Assembly (NCBI GenBank): GCA_031418715.1 | Contig: JANOJL010000045.1 | Location: forward strand, 186,001 to 250,000 | DNA: 64,000 bases | DNA from: JANMDU01 sp031418715 | Lineage (GTDB): Bacteria; Pseudomonadota; Gammaproteobacteria; Burkholderiales; Burkholderiaceae_C | Reading direction: 5' to 3' | Shown: positions 49,446 to 58,251 of the stretch, in pieces | How positions within the stretch are numbered: the first letter of the stretch is position 1 | How the letters are laid out: each line of letters opens with the position of its first letter | Position numbers and translations under genes: made by a program | The notes under the pieces: model-generated | The model's database searches: none | The model's input: the letters and a program-made list of their open reading frames with translations, nothing else | Told to the model about the DNA's origin: nothing

Positions 49446-51383
49446 TTGAACACACCACTCCAAATCTTGCAGGATGTGTTCGGCTACAGCGCGTTTCGTG
49501 GCCAGCAGCAAGCAGCGATTGAGCAGGTGCTCTCGGGTGGCGATGCACTGGTGTTGATGCCGACTGGTGGCGGTAAATCGCTTTGCTACCAAATTCCAGC
49601 GATTGCGCGGGCGCAGCAGGGCAAGGGCGTGTGTATCGTCGTCTCCCCGCTCATAGCGTTGATGCACGATCAGGTGGGTGCGCTGGATGAAGTGGGTGTA
49701 CCCGCGGCGTTTCTCAATTCTTCGCTGGACAGTCAGCAGGCCACGGAAGTGGAGCAGAAAATGCTGCGCGGCGAGTTGGCCCTGCTCTACGTTGCTCCCG
49801 AGCGGCTGAATACGCCGCGTTTTCTCGCGCTGCTGCAATGCCTTTATGAGCAAAAGCTGCTGAGCCTGTTTGCGATAGATGAGGCGCATTGTGTGAGCCA
49901 GTGGGGGCATGATTTCCGGCCGGAATACCGCTCGCTGGCGCTTTTTCATGAGCGCTACCCCGATGTGCCTCGCCTCGCGCTCACGGCCACAGCCGATGCG
50001 CTCACCCGGCAAGACATGGTGGAGCGTTTGCAGCTGGAGGGCGCGGCGCAGTTGGTGAGTAGCTTTGATCGCCCTAACATTCGCTACCGTATCAACGAAA
50101 AAAACGATCCGCGCAAGCAACTCTTGCGTTTCATCGAAGACGAACATGCTGGCGAAGCGGGCATTGTGTATTGCCAATCGCGCAAGAAGGTCGAAGAGAC
50201 GGCCGCTTGGTTGGTGAGCGAAGGCATTCGCGCGCTGCCGTATCACGCGGGCATGGATCAGCGCGAGCGACAAGCCAATCAGAATACGTTTTTACGCGGC
50301 GATGCACAAGAAGGCAGTGCGGTGGTGATGACGGCCACGATTGCCTTTGGCATGGGCATCGACAAGCCCGATGTGCGCTTTGTAGCGCATTTGGATTTGC
50401 CTAAAAACATCGAGGGCTATTACCAAGAAACGGGTCGTGCAGGCCGAGACGGGCAAGCGGCGAATGCTTGGATGGCCTATGGTTTGCAAGATGTGGTGAA
50501 TCAGCGCCGCATGATTGATGAAAGCCCCGCCAACGACGACTACAAAACCGTGATGCGTGGCAAGCTTGACGCCTTGCTTTCACTGGCTGAGGCCACGGAT
50601 TGCCGCCGCGCACGTTTGCTGGCCTACTTCAATGAAGATGTGGTGGCTGAAAGTGAGCGCCCAAACTACCGCTGCAACAACTGCGACAACTGCCTATCCC
50701 CCGCTCTCACGTGGGATGCAACGCAGGCTGCGCAAAAACTGCTCTCCTGTATTTACCGTGTACAACAGGCAAGCGGCATCAGCTTCGGTGCAGGTCACAT
50801 CATTGATATTTTGCGCGGCAAAATCACCGACAAAGTCACGCAATTCAACCACGGCAGCCTCTCGACCTTTGGCATCGGCGCGGAGCTTTCCGAGCAGCAA
50901 TACAAAGCCCTGCTGCGCCAATTGATTGCTTTAGGCGCAGTGAGCGTGGATGCAGAGCATTTCAATACCTTGAAGCTGGAGCCACTGGCCAAGGATTTCC
51001 TCAAAGGCGAGCGACAAGTGATGCTGCGCGAAGCTACGCCGGATGCACCGCGAGCAAATCGTGCATTGGGCCGTCTGTTTGGCAGCAAAGACAGCAAGCC
51101 AAAAACCAAAACGCCCGAAACTCTGGCCGCGCTCGATACCGCTGCACAACATCGCTTCGCCGCCCTCAAAGCCTGGCGTGCTGAGGTCGCTCGCGAACAT
51201 GCTCTGCCTGCCTACGTCATCTTCCACGATGCCACCTTGCTGGCGATGGCCACCGCTGCGCCGCAAAGCTTGGCCGAGCTTTCGGGCATCAGCGGGCTGG
51301 GGGCGAAGAAGCTAGAGGCTTACGGCAGCGAAGTGCTGCGCCTGTTACGCGATGATGCAGGTCAAGAATTGGAAGCTGCTTGA
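49446..51383 (+). CDS. recQ: RecQ family ATP-dependent DNA helicase
   Basis: A 645-residue 3'-5' helicase. Helicase motifs: FGYSAFRGQQQ (Q/0), LMPTGGGKSLCYQIPA (I), DEAHCVSQWGHDFRP (II, DEAH), LTATAD (III), MATIAFGMGIDKPDV-like V and QETGRAGRDG (VI). The zinc-binding part has C-x-x-C-x-x-C (YRCNNCDNC) and an HRDC domain ends the chain (AELSGISGLGAKKLEAYG). Translation starts at TTG, without an obvious ribosome site. It acts in RecF-pathway repair, next to recA-recX. Confidence 0.96.
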   Translation: MNTPLQILQDVFGYSAFRGQQQAAIEQVLSGGDALVLMPTGGGKSLCYQIPAIARAQQGKGVCIVVSPLIALMHDQVGALDEVGVPAAFLNSSLDSQQATEVEQKMLRGELALLYVAPERLNTPRFLALLQCLYEQKLLSLFAIDEAHCVSQWGHDFRPEYRSLALFHERYPDVPRLALTATADALTRQDMVERLQLEGAAQLVSSFDRPNIRYRINEKNDPRKQLLRFIEDEHAGEAGIVYCQSRKKVEETAAWLVSEGIRALPYHAGMDQRERQANQNTFLRGDAQEGSAVVMTATIAFGMGIDKPDVRFVAHLDLPKNIEGYYQETGRAGRDGQAANAWMAYGLQDVVNQRRMIDESPANDDYKTVMRGKLDALLSLAEATDCRRARLLAYFNEDVVAESERPNYRCNNCDNCLSPALTWDATQAAQKLLSCIYRVQQASGISFGAGHIIDILRGKITDKVTQFNHGSLSTFGIGAELSEQQYKALLRQLIALGAVSVDAEHFNTLKLEPLAKDFLKGERQVMLREATPDAPRANRALGRLFGSKDSKPKTKTPETLAALDTAAQHRFAALKAWRAEVAREHALPAYVIFHDATLLAMATAAPQSLAELSGISGLGAKKLEAYGSEVLRLLRDDAGQELEAA

Positions 51384-51422
51384 GTTGGTTAAGCACATGA
51401 ACACAGCGAAGACTAAACAGCC

Positions 51423-51530
51423 GGACGCAGAAGACGCAAAGGTTACGCAGAAAGAATACAAAAAAAGAAAAAACCCTGTTGGTATTTCTTTTGCGTCTTC
51501 TGCGAAACCTTTGCGCTCTCTGCGTCTGGT
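51423..51530. repeat. Inverted-repeat (MITE-like) element overlapping the M14 peptidase start
   Basis: The left arm GACGCAGAAGACGCAAAGG and the right arm, read on the other strand, GACGCAGAGAGCGCAAAGG pair as an imperfect inverted repeat of about 35 bases each, separated by an A-rich then T-rich middle. This is a well-known style of small repeat (words TTTGCG and CTGCG) in many proteobacteria. Confidence 0.8.
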
Positions 51531-52365
51531 TTTTTTACATTGGCTATTTGCTTCGTTTTTCATAGCGCCCCACGCATATTCTACAACGGCCTGCACTGAG
51601 TTTTCCAAGAAACTCCCCAACGTCAGCCCCCAGCTCTGCCAGCAAGCGCAGCTCAAAGATTCCGGGGCTCGCTCGGTCAAAGGGCAGCCGATTTACGTGC
51701 AAGATTTGCCTAAGCCCGATGCCAAGATGCGCGTGCTGGTGGTGGGCGGGATTCATGGCGATGAGTTGTCGAGCGCTTCCCTTGCGCTGCATTGGTTGCA
51801 ATTTGCCAAAGAGATTCCAGCAGATGCGCATTGGCGTTTTATTCCGCTTCTCAATCCGGATGGCCTGCTCTCCAGCCCTGCGCGGCGCACCAATGCCAAT
51901 GGCGTGGATTTGAACCGCAATTTCCCCACGCCGAATTGGGAGCGCGAAGCAGCTATTTACTGGGAGAAAAAAGTCAAGCGCGATCCGCGTCGCTGGCCTG
52001 GCCCCAAGCCGCTGTCTGAGCCGGAATCAAAATACCTGCATGACGAGATGGAGCGCTTCAAGCCGCATCTCATTGTGAGCATTCATGCGCCCTATGGTGT
52101 ATTAGATTTTGATGGCCCAACAGCGCCACCCGCCAAATTAGGCCGGCTGTATTTAGATCAGGTCGGCATCTTCCCCGGCAGCTTAGGTAATTATGGCGGC
52201 GTTCACAAAGGCATGCCGGTGGTAACGATTGAGCTGCCCAGCGCCTTCCGCACGCCACTTCAATCTGAGATGCGACAAATGTGGTTGGATTTAACACGCT
52301 GGATGAGTGAGCGATTACTAACAACACCAGAATCTTCGATCAAACGCAGTATTCCGAGGCCCTGA
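51511..52365 (+). CDS. M14-family zinc carboxypeptidase / murein peptide amidase
   Basis: A 284-residue exported enzyme if started at TTG 51511, the only start that gives a normal signal peptide (LRSLRLVFLHWLFASFFIAP); ATG 51397 gives a 38-residue extension coded by the repeat. The M14 zinc ligands His and Glu are in GGIHGDELSS and a later His in IVSIHAPYG; VDLNRNFP and a C-terminal Glu (VVTIELPSA) complete the site. It resembles MpaA-like enzymes that split gamma-D-Glu-diaminopimelate bonds in murein peptides. The signal peptide suggests periplasmic action. The start seems to have been created inside a repeat. Confidence 0.85.
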   Translation: MRSLRLVFLHWLFASFFIAPHAYSTTACTEFSKKLPNVSPQLCQQAQLKDSGARSVKGQPIYVQDLPKPDAKMRVLVVGGIHGDELSSASLALHWLQFAKEIPADAHWRFIPLLNPDGLLSSPARRTNANGVDLNRNFPTPNWEREAAIYWEKKVKRDPRRWPGPKPLSEPESKYLHDEMERFKPHLIVSIHAPYGVLDFDGPTAPPAKLGRLYLDQVGIFPGSLGNYGGVHKGMPVVTIELPSAFRTPLQSEMRQMWLDLTRWMSERLLTTPESSIKRSIPRP

Positions 52366-52459
52366 CAAATTGCTGAAGATTAGCGCTCGCATCATGGCAA
52401 ACCCCATTGCACTGCGATAGTGCGCGAAGAAACAATACGTTACTTCGCGAATTGTCATC

Positions 52460-53665
52460 ATGAAAACTCTCTTTTTCTCCTTTGCCTCTTGCGTGGCCGC
52501 TGGCGTGCTTGCTCTGGCCAGTGCGCCAGCGCTCTCGCAAAACAACACGCTCAAAATTGGCATCATTGGTCCGTTCACAGGCCCGTCGGCTGACTTTGGC
52601 AACCCGATGCTGAACGGCATCAAGCTCGCAGTTGACGAGATCAATGCCGTGGGCGGTTTTTTGGGTCGCCCACTGGAATTAGTGGTCAAGGATGACAAGG
52701 CCAATCCCGATGAAGGCCTCAAGCAATCGCAAGCTCTCATTGCTGAGAAAGTCAGTGTGGTGGTTGGTTTCTGCAACACCGGCGTCGCTGCTAAATCTCT
52801 AGACACGTTTCAAACCGCGCAAATCCCGTTGATCATCCCCTGCGCCACGGGCTCGCCGCTCACAGCAAAATTCCCTAGCCCGCAAAGCTACATCTTCCGC
52901 ACGTCTGCCAAAGACGCGATACAAGCGCCTTTCGTGGTGGACGATATCGTGAAGCGCGGCTGGGAAAAAATCGCCATCTTTGCAGATAAATCGGGCTATG
53001 GCGAAGCCGGTTTGCAAGACGTGCTCAAGGCACTGGATGCCAAAAAAATCAAGCCTCTGCATGTTGCGCGCTTTGACGTGGGTGTGAAAGACTTGAGCGA
53101 AGAAATGAAAGCGGCCAAGGCCGCAGGCGCGGAAGTGATCTTCAGCTACACGGTGGGTCCGGAAAACGCCGTGATTGCCAAAGCCAAGCAAGCGATTGGC
53201 TGGAAGGTGCCGCAGGTGGGTGCTTGGCCACTGTCGTTCCCCTTCTTCATTGATGGCGCGAAAGAGGCTGCAGAAGGTGCGTTGATGGCGCAAACCTTCA
53301 TCGCCGAGCCGAGTAACGAACGCCGCGCATCCTTCCTTTCAGCCTACGCTCGAAAATACAAAAGCAAACGCATCACCGTGCCCATGGCCGCTGCGCAAGG
53401 CTACGACGCGATGTACATCCTGATGTATTCGATGTTTAACTTGCGCGACGGCAATGCCACTGGCCTCGCTATCAAAGCTGCTTTAGAGAACATGTCGCGT
53501 GTGTATTACGGCGTTGTGGCCACCTACGACAAACCGTTTTCTGCCAACGACAAAGACGCGCTGACTGCCAACATGCTGGTGATGGGGCAGGTGAAGAATG
53601 GCCTGATCACTTTCGCCTATCCCGAAGATGCCAAGCGCAATTTGATTGTGCAACGCAAGCAGTGA
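52460..53665 (+). CDS. Branched-chain amino-acid-type ABC transporter binding protein
   Basis: A 401-residue periplasmic binding protein with signal peptide (FFSFASCVAAGVLALASAPA, cut near ALSQ) and the Leu/Ile/Val-binding type I fold (LKIGIIGPFTGPSADFG, AVDEINAVGGFLGRPLELVV). No permease or ATPase genes are adjacent, so it is an orphan that must use a LivHMGF system elsewhere. Ligand unknown (amino acids, amides, aromatic acids possible). A repeat separates it from the convergent pyrC. Confidence 0.92.
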   Translation: MKTLFFSFASCVAAGVLALASAPALSQNNTLKIGIIGPFTGPSADFGNPMLNGIKLAVDEINAVGGFLGRPLELVVKDDKANPDEGLKQSQALIAEKVSVVVGFCNTGVAAKSLDTFQTAQIPLIIPCATGSPLTAKFPSPQSYIFRTSAKDAIQAPFVVDDIVKRGWEKIAIFADKSGYGEAGLQDVLKALDAKKIKPLHVARFDVGVKDLSEEMKAAKAAGAEVIFSYTVGPENAVIAKAKQAIGWKVPQVGAWPLSFPFFIDGAKEAAEGALMAQTFIAEPSNERRASFLSAYARKYKSKRITVPMAAAQGYDAMYILMYSMFNLRDGNATGLAIKAALENMSRVYYGVVATYDKPFSANDKDALTANMLVMGQVKNGLITFAYPEDAKRNLIVQRKQ

Positions 53666-53689
53666 GTAGGTATTGAATTTGAGTTAACC

Positions 53690-53760
53690 GATTGCTATTA
53701 AATACATAGCTAGTAGAGCTTATTCTATAACGGGTAAGGGCCAATTTAGCTTAAAAATTG
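53690..53760 (-). repeat. Interspersed palindromic element, copy 15
   Basis: On the minus strand: TTTTTAAGCTAAATTGGCCC, CCCGTTATAGAATAAG, then AGCTATGTATTTAATAGCAA. The outer end abuts the pyrC stop (53761-53763). Confidence 0.85.
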
Positions 53761-54792
53761 CTAGGCCAAGCGCCAAGCCAGCGCTTCGCCGCCGCGCAAG
53801 GGTTTGAGTTCCGCGTTGCCAAAAGGCAAGGTTTCAGGCAACGTCCAGCTTTCTTTTTTGAGCGTGATCTGTTCGGTGTTACGAGGCAGGCCGTAGAAAT
53901 CTGCGCCGTTGAATGACGCAAAGGCCTCTAGCTTGTTCAACGCACCAGCTGCTTCAAAAGCTTCCGCATACAGCTCGATGGCAGACAGCGCGGTGTAGCA
54001 GCCTGCGCAGCCGCTGGCATGTTCTTTCAAATGCGCGGGATGCGGCGCACTGTCCGTACCGAGGAAGAATTTCGTGGAATCACTGATGGCGGCTTGCACC
54101 AAGGCCAGGCGGTGTGTTTCGCGTTTCAAGACGGGCAGGCAATAGTAATGTGGCCGGATACCGCCGGTGAAAAGTGCATTGCGGTTGTAGAGCAAGTGAT
54201 GCGCGGTGATCGTGGCGGCAGTGTATTGATCCGCCTGAGCCACATACTGCGCGGCCTCTCTCGTCGTGATGTGCTCGAAGACGATTTTTAGTTCAGGAAA
54301 ATCTTTGCGTAGAGGAATGAGCTGGGTGTCGATGAATACGGCTTCGCGGTCAAATAGATCAATCTCACTGTTCGTCACTTCACCATGCACCAGCAGCAAA
54401 ATACCTTCGCGCTGCATGGCTTCAAGCGTTTTGTAGGTCTTGCGCAGATCGGTCACGCCCGCATCGCTGTTGGTCGTTGCACCCGCTGGATAGAGCTTGA
54501 GCGCCACCACGCCGGCATCGCGTGTGCGCTTGATCTCATCGGGTGGCGTGTTGTCGGTTAAATACAGCGTCATCAAGGGCTCAAAGTTCATGCCTGCGGG
54601 CACGGCAGCGGAGATGCGCTGCTTGTAAGCCAAGGCCAAAGCGGTCGTCGTCACGGGCGGGCGCAGATTTGGCATCACGATAGCGCGGGCGAATTGAGCC
54701 GCCGTGTGCGGCACAACCGCAGTGAGCGCATCGCCATCGCGCAAATGCAAGTGCCAATCGTCGGGGCGGATGAGAGTGATTTGTTCGGTCAT
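53761..54792 (-). CDS. pyrC: Dihydroorotase
   Basis: A 343-residue class II dihydroorotase, closing carbamoyl-aspartate to dihydroorotate in pyrimidine synthesis. Zinc ligands are in the DDWHLHLRDG start, VVALKLYPAG (site of the carbamylated Lys), LVHGEV and FEHITT, and the later Asp in LGTDSAPHP. Normal length, ATG start. Monocistronic. Confidence 0.97.
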   Translation of the reverse strand: MTEQITLIRPDDWHLHLRDGDALTAVVPHTAAQFARAIVMPNLRPPVTTTALALAYKQRISAAVPAGMNFEPLMTLYLTDNTPPDEIKRTRDAGVVALKLYPAGATTNSDAGVTDLRKTYKTLEAMQREGILLLVHGEVTNSEIDLFDREAVFIDTQLIPLRKDFPELKIVFEHITTREAAQYVAQADQYTAATITAHHLLYNRNALFTGGIRPHYYCLPVLKRETHRLALVQAAISDSTKFFLGTDSAPHPAHLKEHASGCAGCYTALSAIELYAEAFEAAGALNKLEAFASFNGADFYGLPRNTEQITLKKESWTLPETLPFGNAELKPLRGGEALAWRLA

Positions 54793-54837
54793 GGCTCTAT
54801 TGTCGCAAAAGCATTTGCAGCCGCGACGCCAAGGCGT

Positions 54838-54871
54838 AAAAAAGCCCGAGAGGTGAGGCTCGGGCTTTTTT
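54838..54871 (-). terminator. Terminator after the gltIJKL operon
   Basis: AAAAAGCCCGAG, 8-base loop, CTCGGGCTTTTT: a 12-bp stem with T-runs on both strands, 17 bp beyond the gltL stop on the minus strand. Confidence 0.9.
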
Positions 54872-54887
54872 GGTTGAGCCTGTGTGC

Positions 54888-55625
54888 TCAGTGCGCCAAA
54901 ATCTTCGATAAAAAATCTTTCGTGCGTGGTTGGCGATTCTCAGGATGATTGAAGAATTCGTCTTTGTTGCAGTCTTCCAAAATATTGCCGCCCACATCAA
55001 TGAAGATGACGCGATCAGCCACTTTGCGGGCAAAGGCCATCTCATGCGTCACGACCATCATCGTCATGCCTTCGTGTGCAAGCTTGACCATCACATCCAG
55101 CACTTCGCCGACCATTTCCGGATCGAGCGCAGAGGTCGGCTCGTCAAACAGCATCACGATCGGATCCATGCTCAGTGCGCGAGCAATGGCCACGCGCTGT
55201 TGCTGGCCGCCAGAGAGCTGGCCTGGAAATTTGTCTTTGTGTGCCATCAGGCCCACGCGATCCAGCATTTTGAGACCGCGCGTCATCGCTTCGTCAGGCG
55301 TGCGGTTCAGCACCTTGATTTGGGCGATGGTGAGGTTTTCCGTCACCGACAGGTGAGGAAACAACTCGAAGTGCTGAAATACCATGCCCACTTTGGAGCG
55401 CAGCTTCGGCAGATCGGTTTTGGGATCGTGAATACCAATGCCATCCACCCAAATTTCGCCTTCTTGGATGGGCTCCAGTGCATTAACAGTTTTGATCAGC
55501 GTTGATTTGCCTGAACCAGAAGGCCCACAAACCACCACCACTTCACCTTTGGTGATCTTGGTGGAGCATTTGTTGAGCACCTGCACTTTGCCGTACCATT
55601 TGGATGCGTTTTTGATTTCAATCAT
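54888..55625 (-). CDS. gltL: Glutamate/aspartate ABC importer ATPase
   Basis: A 245-residue ABC ATPase of the polar amino-acid importer type. Walker A GPSGSGKSTLIKTVN, Q-loop, signature LSGGQQQRVAIARALSM and Walker B IVMLFDEPTSALDPE are complete. Last gene of the operon after the two permeases; a terminator follows its stop. Confidence 0.96.
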   Translation of the reverse strand: MIEIKNASKWYGKVQVLNKCSTKITKGEVVVVCGPSGSGKSTLIKTVNALEPIQEGEIWVDGIGIHDPKTDLPKLRSKVGMVFQHFELFPHLSVTENLTIAQIKVLNRTPDEAMTRGLKMLDRVGLMAHKDKFPGQLSGGQQQRVAIARALSMDPIVMLFDEPTSALDPEMVGEVLDVMVKLAHEGMTMMVVTHEMAFARKVADRVIFIDVGGNILEDCNKDEFFNHPENRQPRTKDFLSKILAH

Positions 55626-55654
55626 GATGTGTTTTCCGAATTTTTAAATGAGTC

Positions 55655-56323
55655 TTAGCGGATGATTTGAATTTTCTGCTGCAAGCGCCGTGCTGCATAC
55701 GACAGCGCCAGACACATGAAGAAATAGACCACAGCGGCGAGCAAATAAGCTTCCACCGGGCGGCCATAGTTTTTACCAGCCGTCTCAAAGCCTTTGAGCA
55801 TGTCGTACGCGCCAATCGCATACACCAGCGAGGTGTCTTGGAACAAGATGATGGTCTGCGTGAGGAACACAGGCAGCATGTTGCGGAAAGCCTGCGGCAA
55901 AATCACGATGCGCATGTTTTGCCCATACGTCATGCCCACAGCCTGCCCTGCATGAATCTGCCCGCGCGGGATCGACTGAATACCCGCGCGCACGATCTCG
56001 GAAAAGTAGGCCGCTTCGAAAGCGATGAAAGTGATGATTGCGCTCATTTCTGCGCCCAGTGGCCGGCCAATGGCAAACGGAATGATCAGAAAGAACCACA
56101 GCAACACCATCACCAATGGAATCGATCGCATGGTGTTGACATACGCAGCGGCGGGCATTTCAAGCCATGGCTTACCAGACAGCCGCATCAAAGCCAGAAA
56201 GGTGCCCAATACGATGCCACCAATGGTGGCCACCACAGTGAGCCAAACGCTGAAGAAAAAGCCTTTGGTCACAAACGGACCAATGACACTCCAGTCAAAG
56301 AAAGAGAGGTCTAAATTTCCCAT
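55655..56323 (-). CDS. gltK: Glutamate/aspartate ABC importer permease GltK
   Basis: A 222-residue inner-membrane permease with about five helices and the EAA loop (FSEIVRAGIQSIPRGQIHAG). Start ATG 56323 with GGAGG upstream inside gltJ; a TTG two codons earlier is less likely. It pairs with GltJ to form the channel. Confidence 0.94.
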   Translation of the reverse strand: MGNLDLSFFDWSVIGPFVTKGFFFSVWLTVVATIGGIVLGTFLALMRLSGKPWLEMPAAAYVNTMRSIPLVMVLLWFFLIIPFAIGRPLGAEMSAIITFIAFEAAYFSEIVRAGIQSIPRGQIHAGQAVGMTYGQNMRIVILPQAFRNMLPVFLTQTIILFQDTSLVYAIGAYDMLKGFETAGKNYGRPVEAYLLAAVVYFFMCLALSYAARRLQQKIQIIR

Positions 56324-56325
56324 GA

Positions 56326-57084
56326 TCAATGACCTCCGCCCATGCCGCCTGCGGCAACGAAGCCGGGCACGCGAGATTTTTTCTCAATAAAGCCCATGAT
56401 ACGGTTCACAGTGAGAGCAGAAATCATATAGAGCACCGTCACAGCCAAATACATTTGAATCGGCTGCGAAGTTTCTTCACCAGACTGGCGAGCAAAAAAG
56501 GTCAACTCAGCGATTGACACAGCAAAGGCCACCGACGAATTTTTAATGATATTCATGGACTCTGAAGTCAGCGGTGGTATGACAATGCGCAGAGCCATCG
56601 GCAGCAACACATACCGGTAGGTTTGCGGTGTGGTGAAGCCCACAGCCATGGCGGCATAGCGTTGCCCGCGCGGCAGCGCCTGAATGCCTGAGCGCACTTG
56701 CTCACTCACGCGAGCCGAGGTAAAAAAGCCCAGAGCCAACACCACCAACACCACAGAGGGCACGGTTTTGAGCGCCGGGAAAATCGCTGGGATCACAAAA
56801 TACCAGAGGAAAATTTGCACCAAGAGCGGGATGTTGCGAAACAACTCCGTCCAAGCATTACCAAGTCGCACCAACCAAGGCGAATTAGGCAAGGTGCGCA
56901 ACGTGCCCATCAACAAGCCCGCGCTGAGCGCGACGATGAGCGCAAAGGCAGAAACTGTCAGCGTCCAACCCCAAGCGGACAATATCCAATTGAGGTAAGT
57001 TTGATCGCCACCTTTTCCGAAGCACCCTGCGATGATGTCGCCGGATGTGGTTTCTTTACAAAATGTTTGCCAATCCCATGCCAT
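56326..57084 (-). CDS. gltJ: Glutamate/aspartate ABC importer permease GltJ
   Basis: A 252-residue permease of the His/Glu/Gln-type family with an N-terminal soluble lead, five helices and the EAA loop (VSEQVRSGIQALPRGQRYAA). Start ATG 57084 with GAGGAG upstream. Only two bases separate its stop from the GltK start, so translation is coupled. Confidence 0.95.
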   Translation of the reverse strand: MAWDWQTFCKETTSGDIIAGCFGKGGDQTYLNWILSAWGWTLTVSAFALIVALSAGLLMGTLRTLPNSPWLVRLGNAWTELFRNIPLLVQIFLWYFVIPAIFPALKTVPSVVLVVLALGFFTSARVSEQVRSGIQALPRGQRYAAMAVGFTTPQTYRYVLLPMALRIVIPPLTSESMNIIKNSSVAFAVSIAELTFFARQSGEETSQPIQMYLAVTVLYMISALTVNRIMGFIEKKSRVPGFVAAGGMGGGH

Positions 57085-57144
57085 TGTTGTTGCTCCTCGT
57101 TTTGAATGGATATGTTTCTTTGTAGCACGATTAATGCCAAAACA

Positions 57145-57177
57145 AAACCCCTGGCAGGACTTGCCTGACAGGGGTTT
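57145..57177 (-). terminator. Attenuator-like hairpin between gltI and gltJ
   Basis: AAACCCCTGGCAGG pairs with CCTGACAGGGGTTT with one mismatch around ACTTG. On the minus strand a T-rich tail (GGGGTTTTGTTTT) follows. It lies just after gltI, where a leaky terminator would make the binding protein in excess over the permeases. Confidence 0.8.
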
Positions 57178-57191
57178 ACCTAGGAGTCCGC

Positions 57192-58097
57192 TTACTTCTT
57201 AGCGTAGTCTTCCATTGGCTTGTCGTTCAGAGCAGCCCAAGCAGCTTTGGTGCTCTCAGAGACGGGCAGGCCCACGCGAGTGTTTCTAGGAGGGATGGGT
57301 TGCACAAACCATTTATCCCACAGCTTGGCCATATCGCCAGAGCGGACCATGCCCGCGATGACATCGTTGCCCAGTTTCTTAAATGTTGGATCATCTTTGC
57401 GAATCATGATGGCGATAGGCTCGACGTTGAGAACTTCGCCCACGATTTTGAAATCAGCAGGTGTCTTGGCGGATGCAATGTTGCCTGCAAGAATAGAGCC
57501 GTCCATCACGAAAGCGTCAGCACGGCCGGTCTCGAGCAGCAAAAAGCTGTCTGCATGGTCTTTGCCAAACACTTCTTTGAAATCAACGCCAGTCGCACGC
57601 TCGTTTTTGCGCAGTGTTTGCACAGAGGTGGTGCCGGTGGTGGTGGCGACGTTTTTGCCATTCAGCTGGGCAATCGCGTTGATGCCAGAGTTGGCTTTCA
57701 CTGCAAAGCGCACTTCTTCCACGAAGGTGGTGTTTAAGAAGCTCACGTCTTTCTGACGGGTCGCGTTGTTGGTGGTCGAGCCGCACTCGATATCCACCGT
57801 GCCGTTTTGCACGAGTGGCAAACGGTTTTGTGATGTGACGGACTGGTATTTCACTTCCACTTTCTTACCCACTTGCTTTTCCAGCTCCGCGAGGATACGT
57901 GAGCAGATTTCGACATGGAAGCCAGTGAACTTGCCATCACCCAAGGTGTAGGACAAAGCGCCAGACGACTCACGCACGCCCATGGTCACCACGCCAGAGG
58001 CTTTGACCTTGTCGATGGTGGATGTGGCTGGCGCTTGAGCCGTAGCAGCACCTGCTGCGATTGCGGAAATGGCCAGAGCCAAGATTTGCTTTTTCAT
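57192..58097 (-). CDS. gltI: Glutamate/aspartate periplasmic binding protein
   Basis: A 301-residue binding protein. The start at ATG 58097 (MKKQILALAISAIAAGAATA) has AGGAGAATT upstream and gives a clean Sec signal peptide; a 12-residue upstream extension is ignored. The family blocks are VTMGVRESSGALSYTLGDGK, VDIECGSTTNNATRQKDVSF and AFVMDGSILAGNIA. First gene of gltIJKL. Its neighbour upstream is a second, related binding protein. Confidence 0.95.
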   Translation of the reverse strand: MKKQILALAISAIAAGAATAQAPATSTIDKVKASGVVTMGVRESSGALSYTLGDGKFTGFHVEICSRILAELEKQVGKKVEVKYQSVTSQNRLPLVQNGTVDIECGSTTNNATRQKDVSFLNTTFVEEVRFAVKANSGINAIAQLNGKNVATTTGTTSVQTLRKNERATGVDFKEVFGKDHADSFLLLETGRADAFVMDGSILAGNIASAKTPADFKIVGEVLNVEPIAIMIRKDDPTFKKLGNDVIAGMVRSGDMAKLWDKWFVQPIPPRNTRVGLPVSESTKAAWAALNDKPMEDYAKK

Positions 58098-58251
58098 GAA
58101 TTCTCCTAGAAAGAAAAGCGGGTGGATAAACAACGTGATTGTAAAAAATTAGCCTTGCGGGTATTCCCGTAACTCCTTGGTCTTGAAGGGCTTTGTTCAT
58201 GCATTTGGTGCATGACCGCTAAAAAACGCGGGATAAGGCCATCTATCAGGA

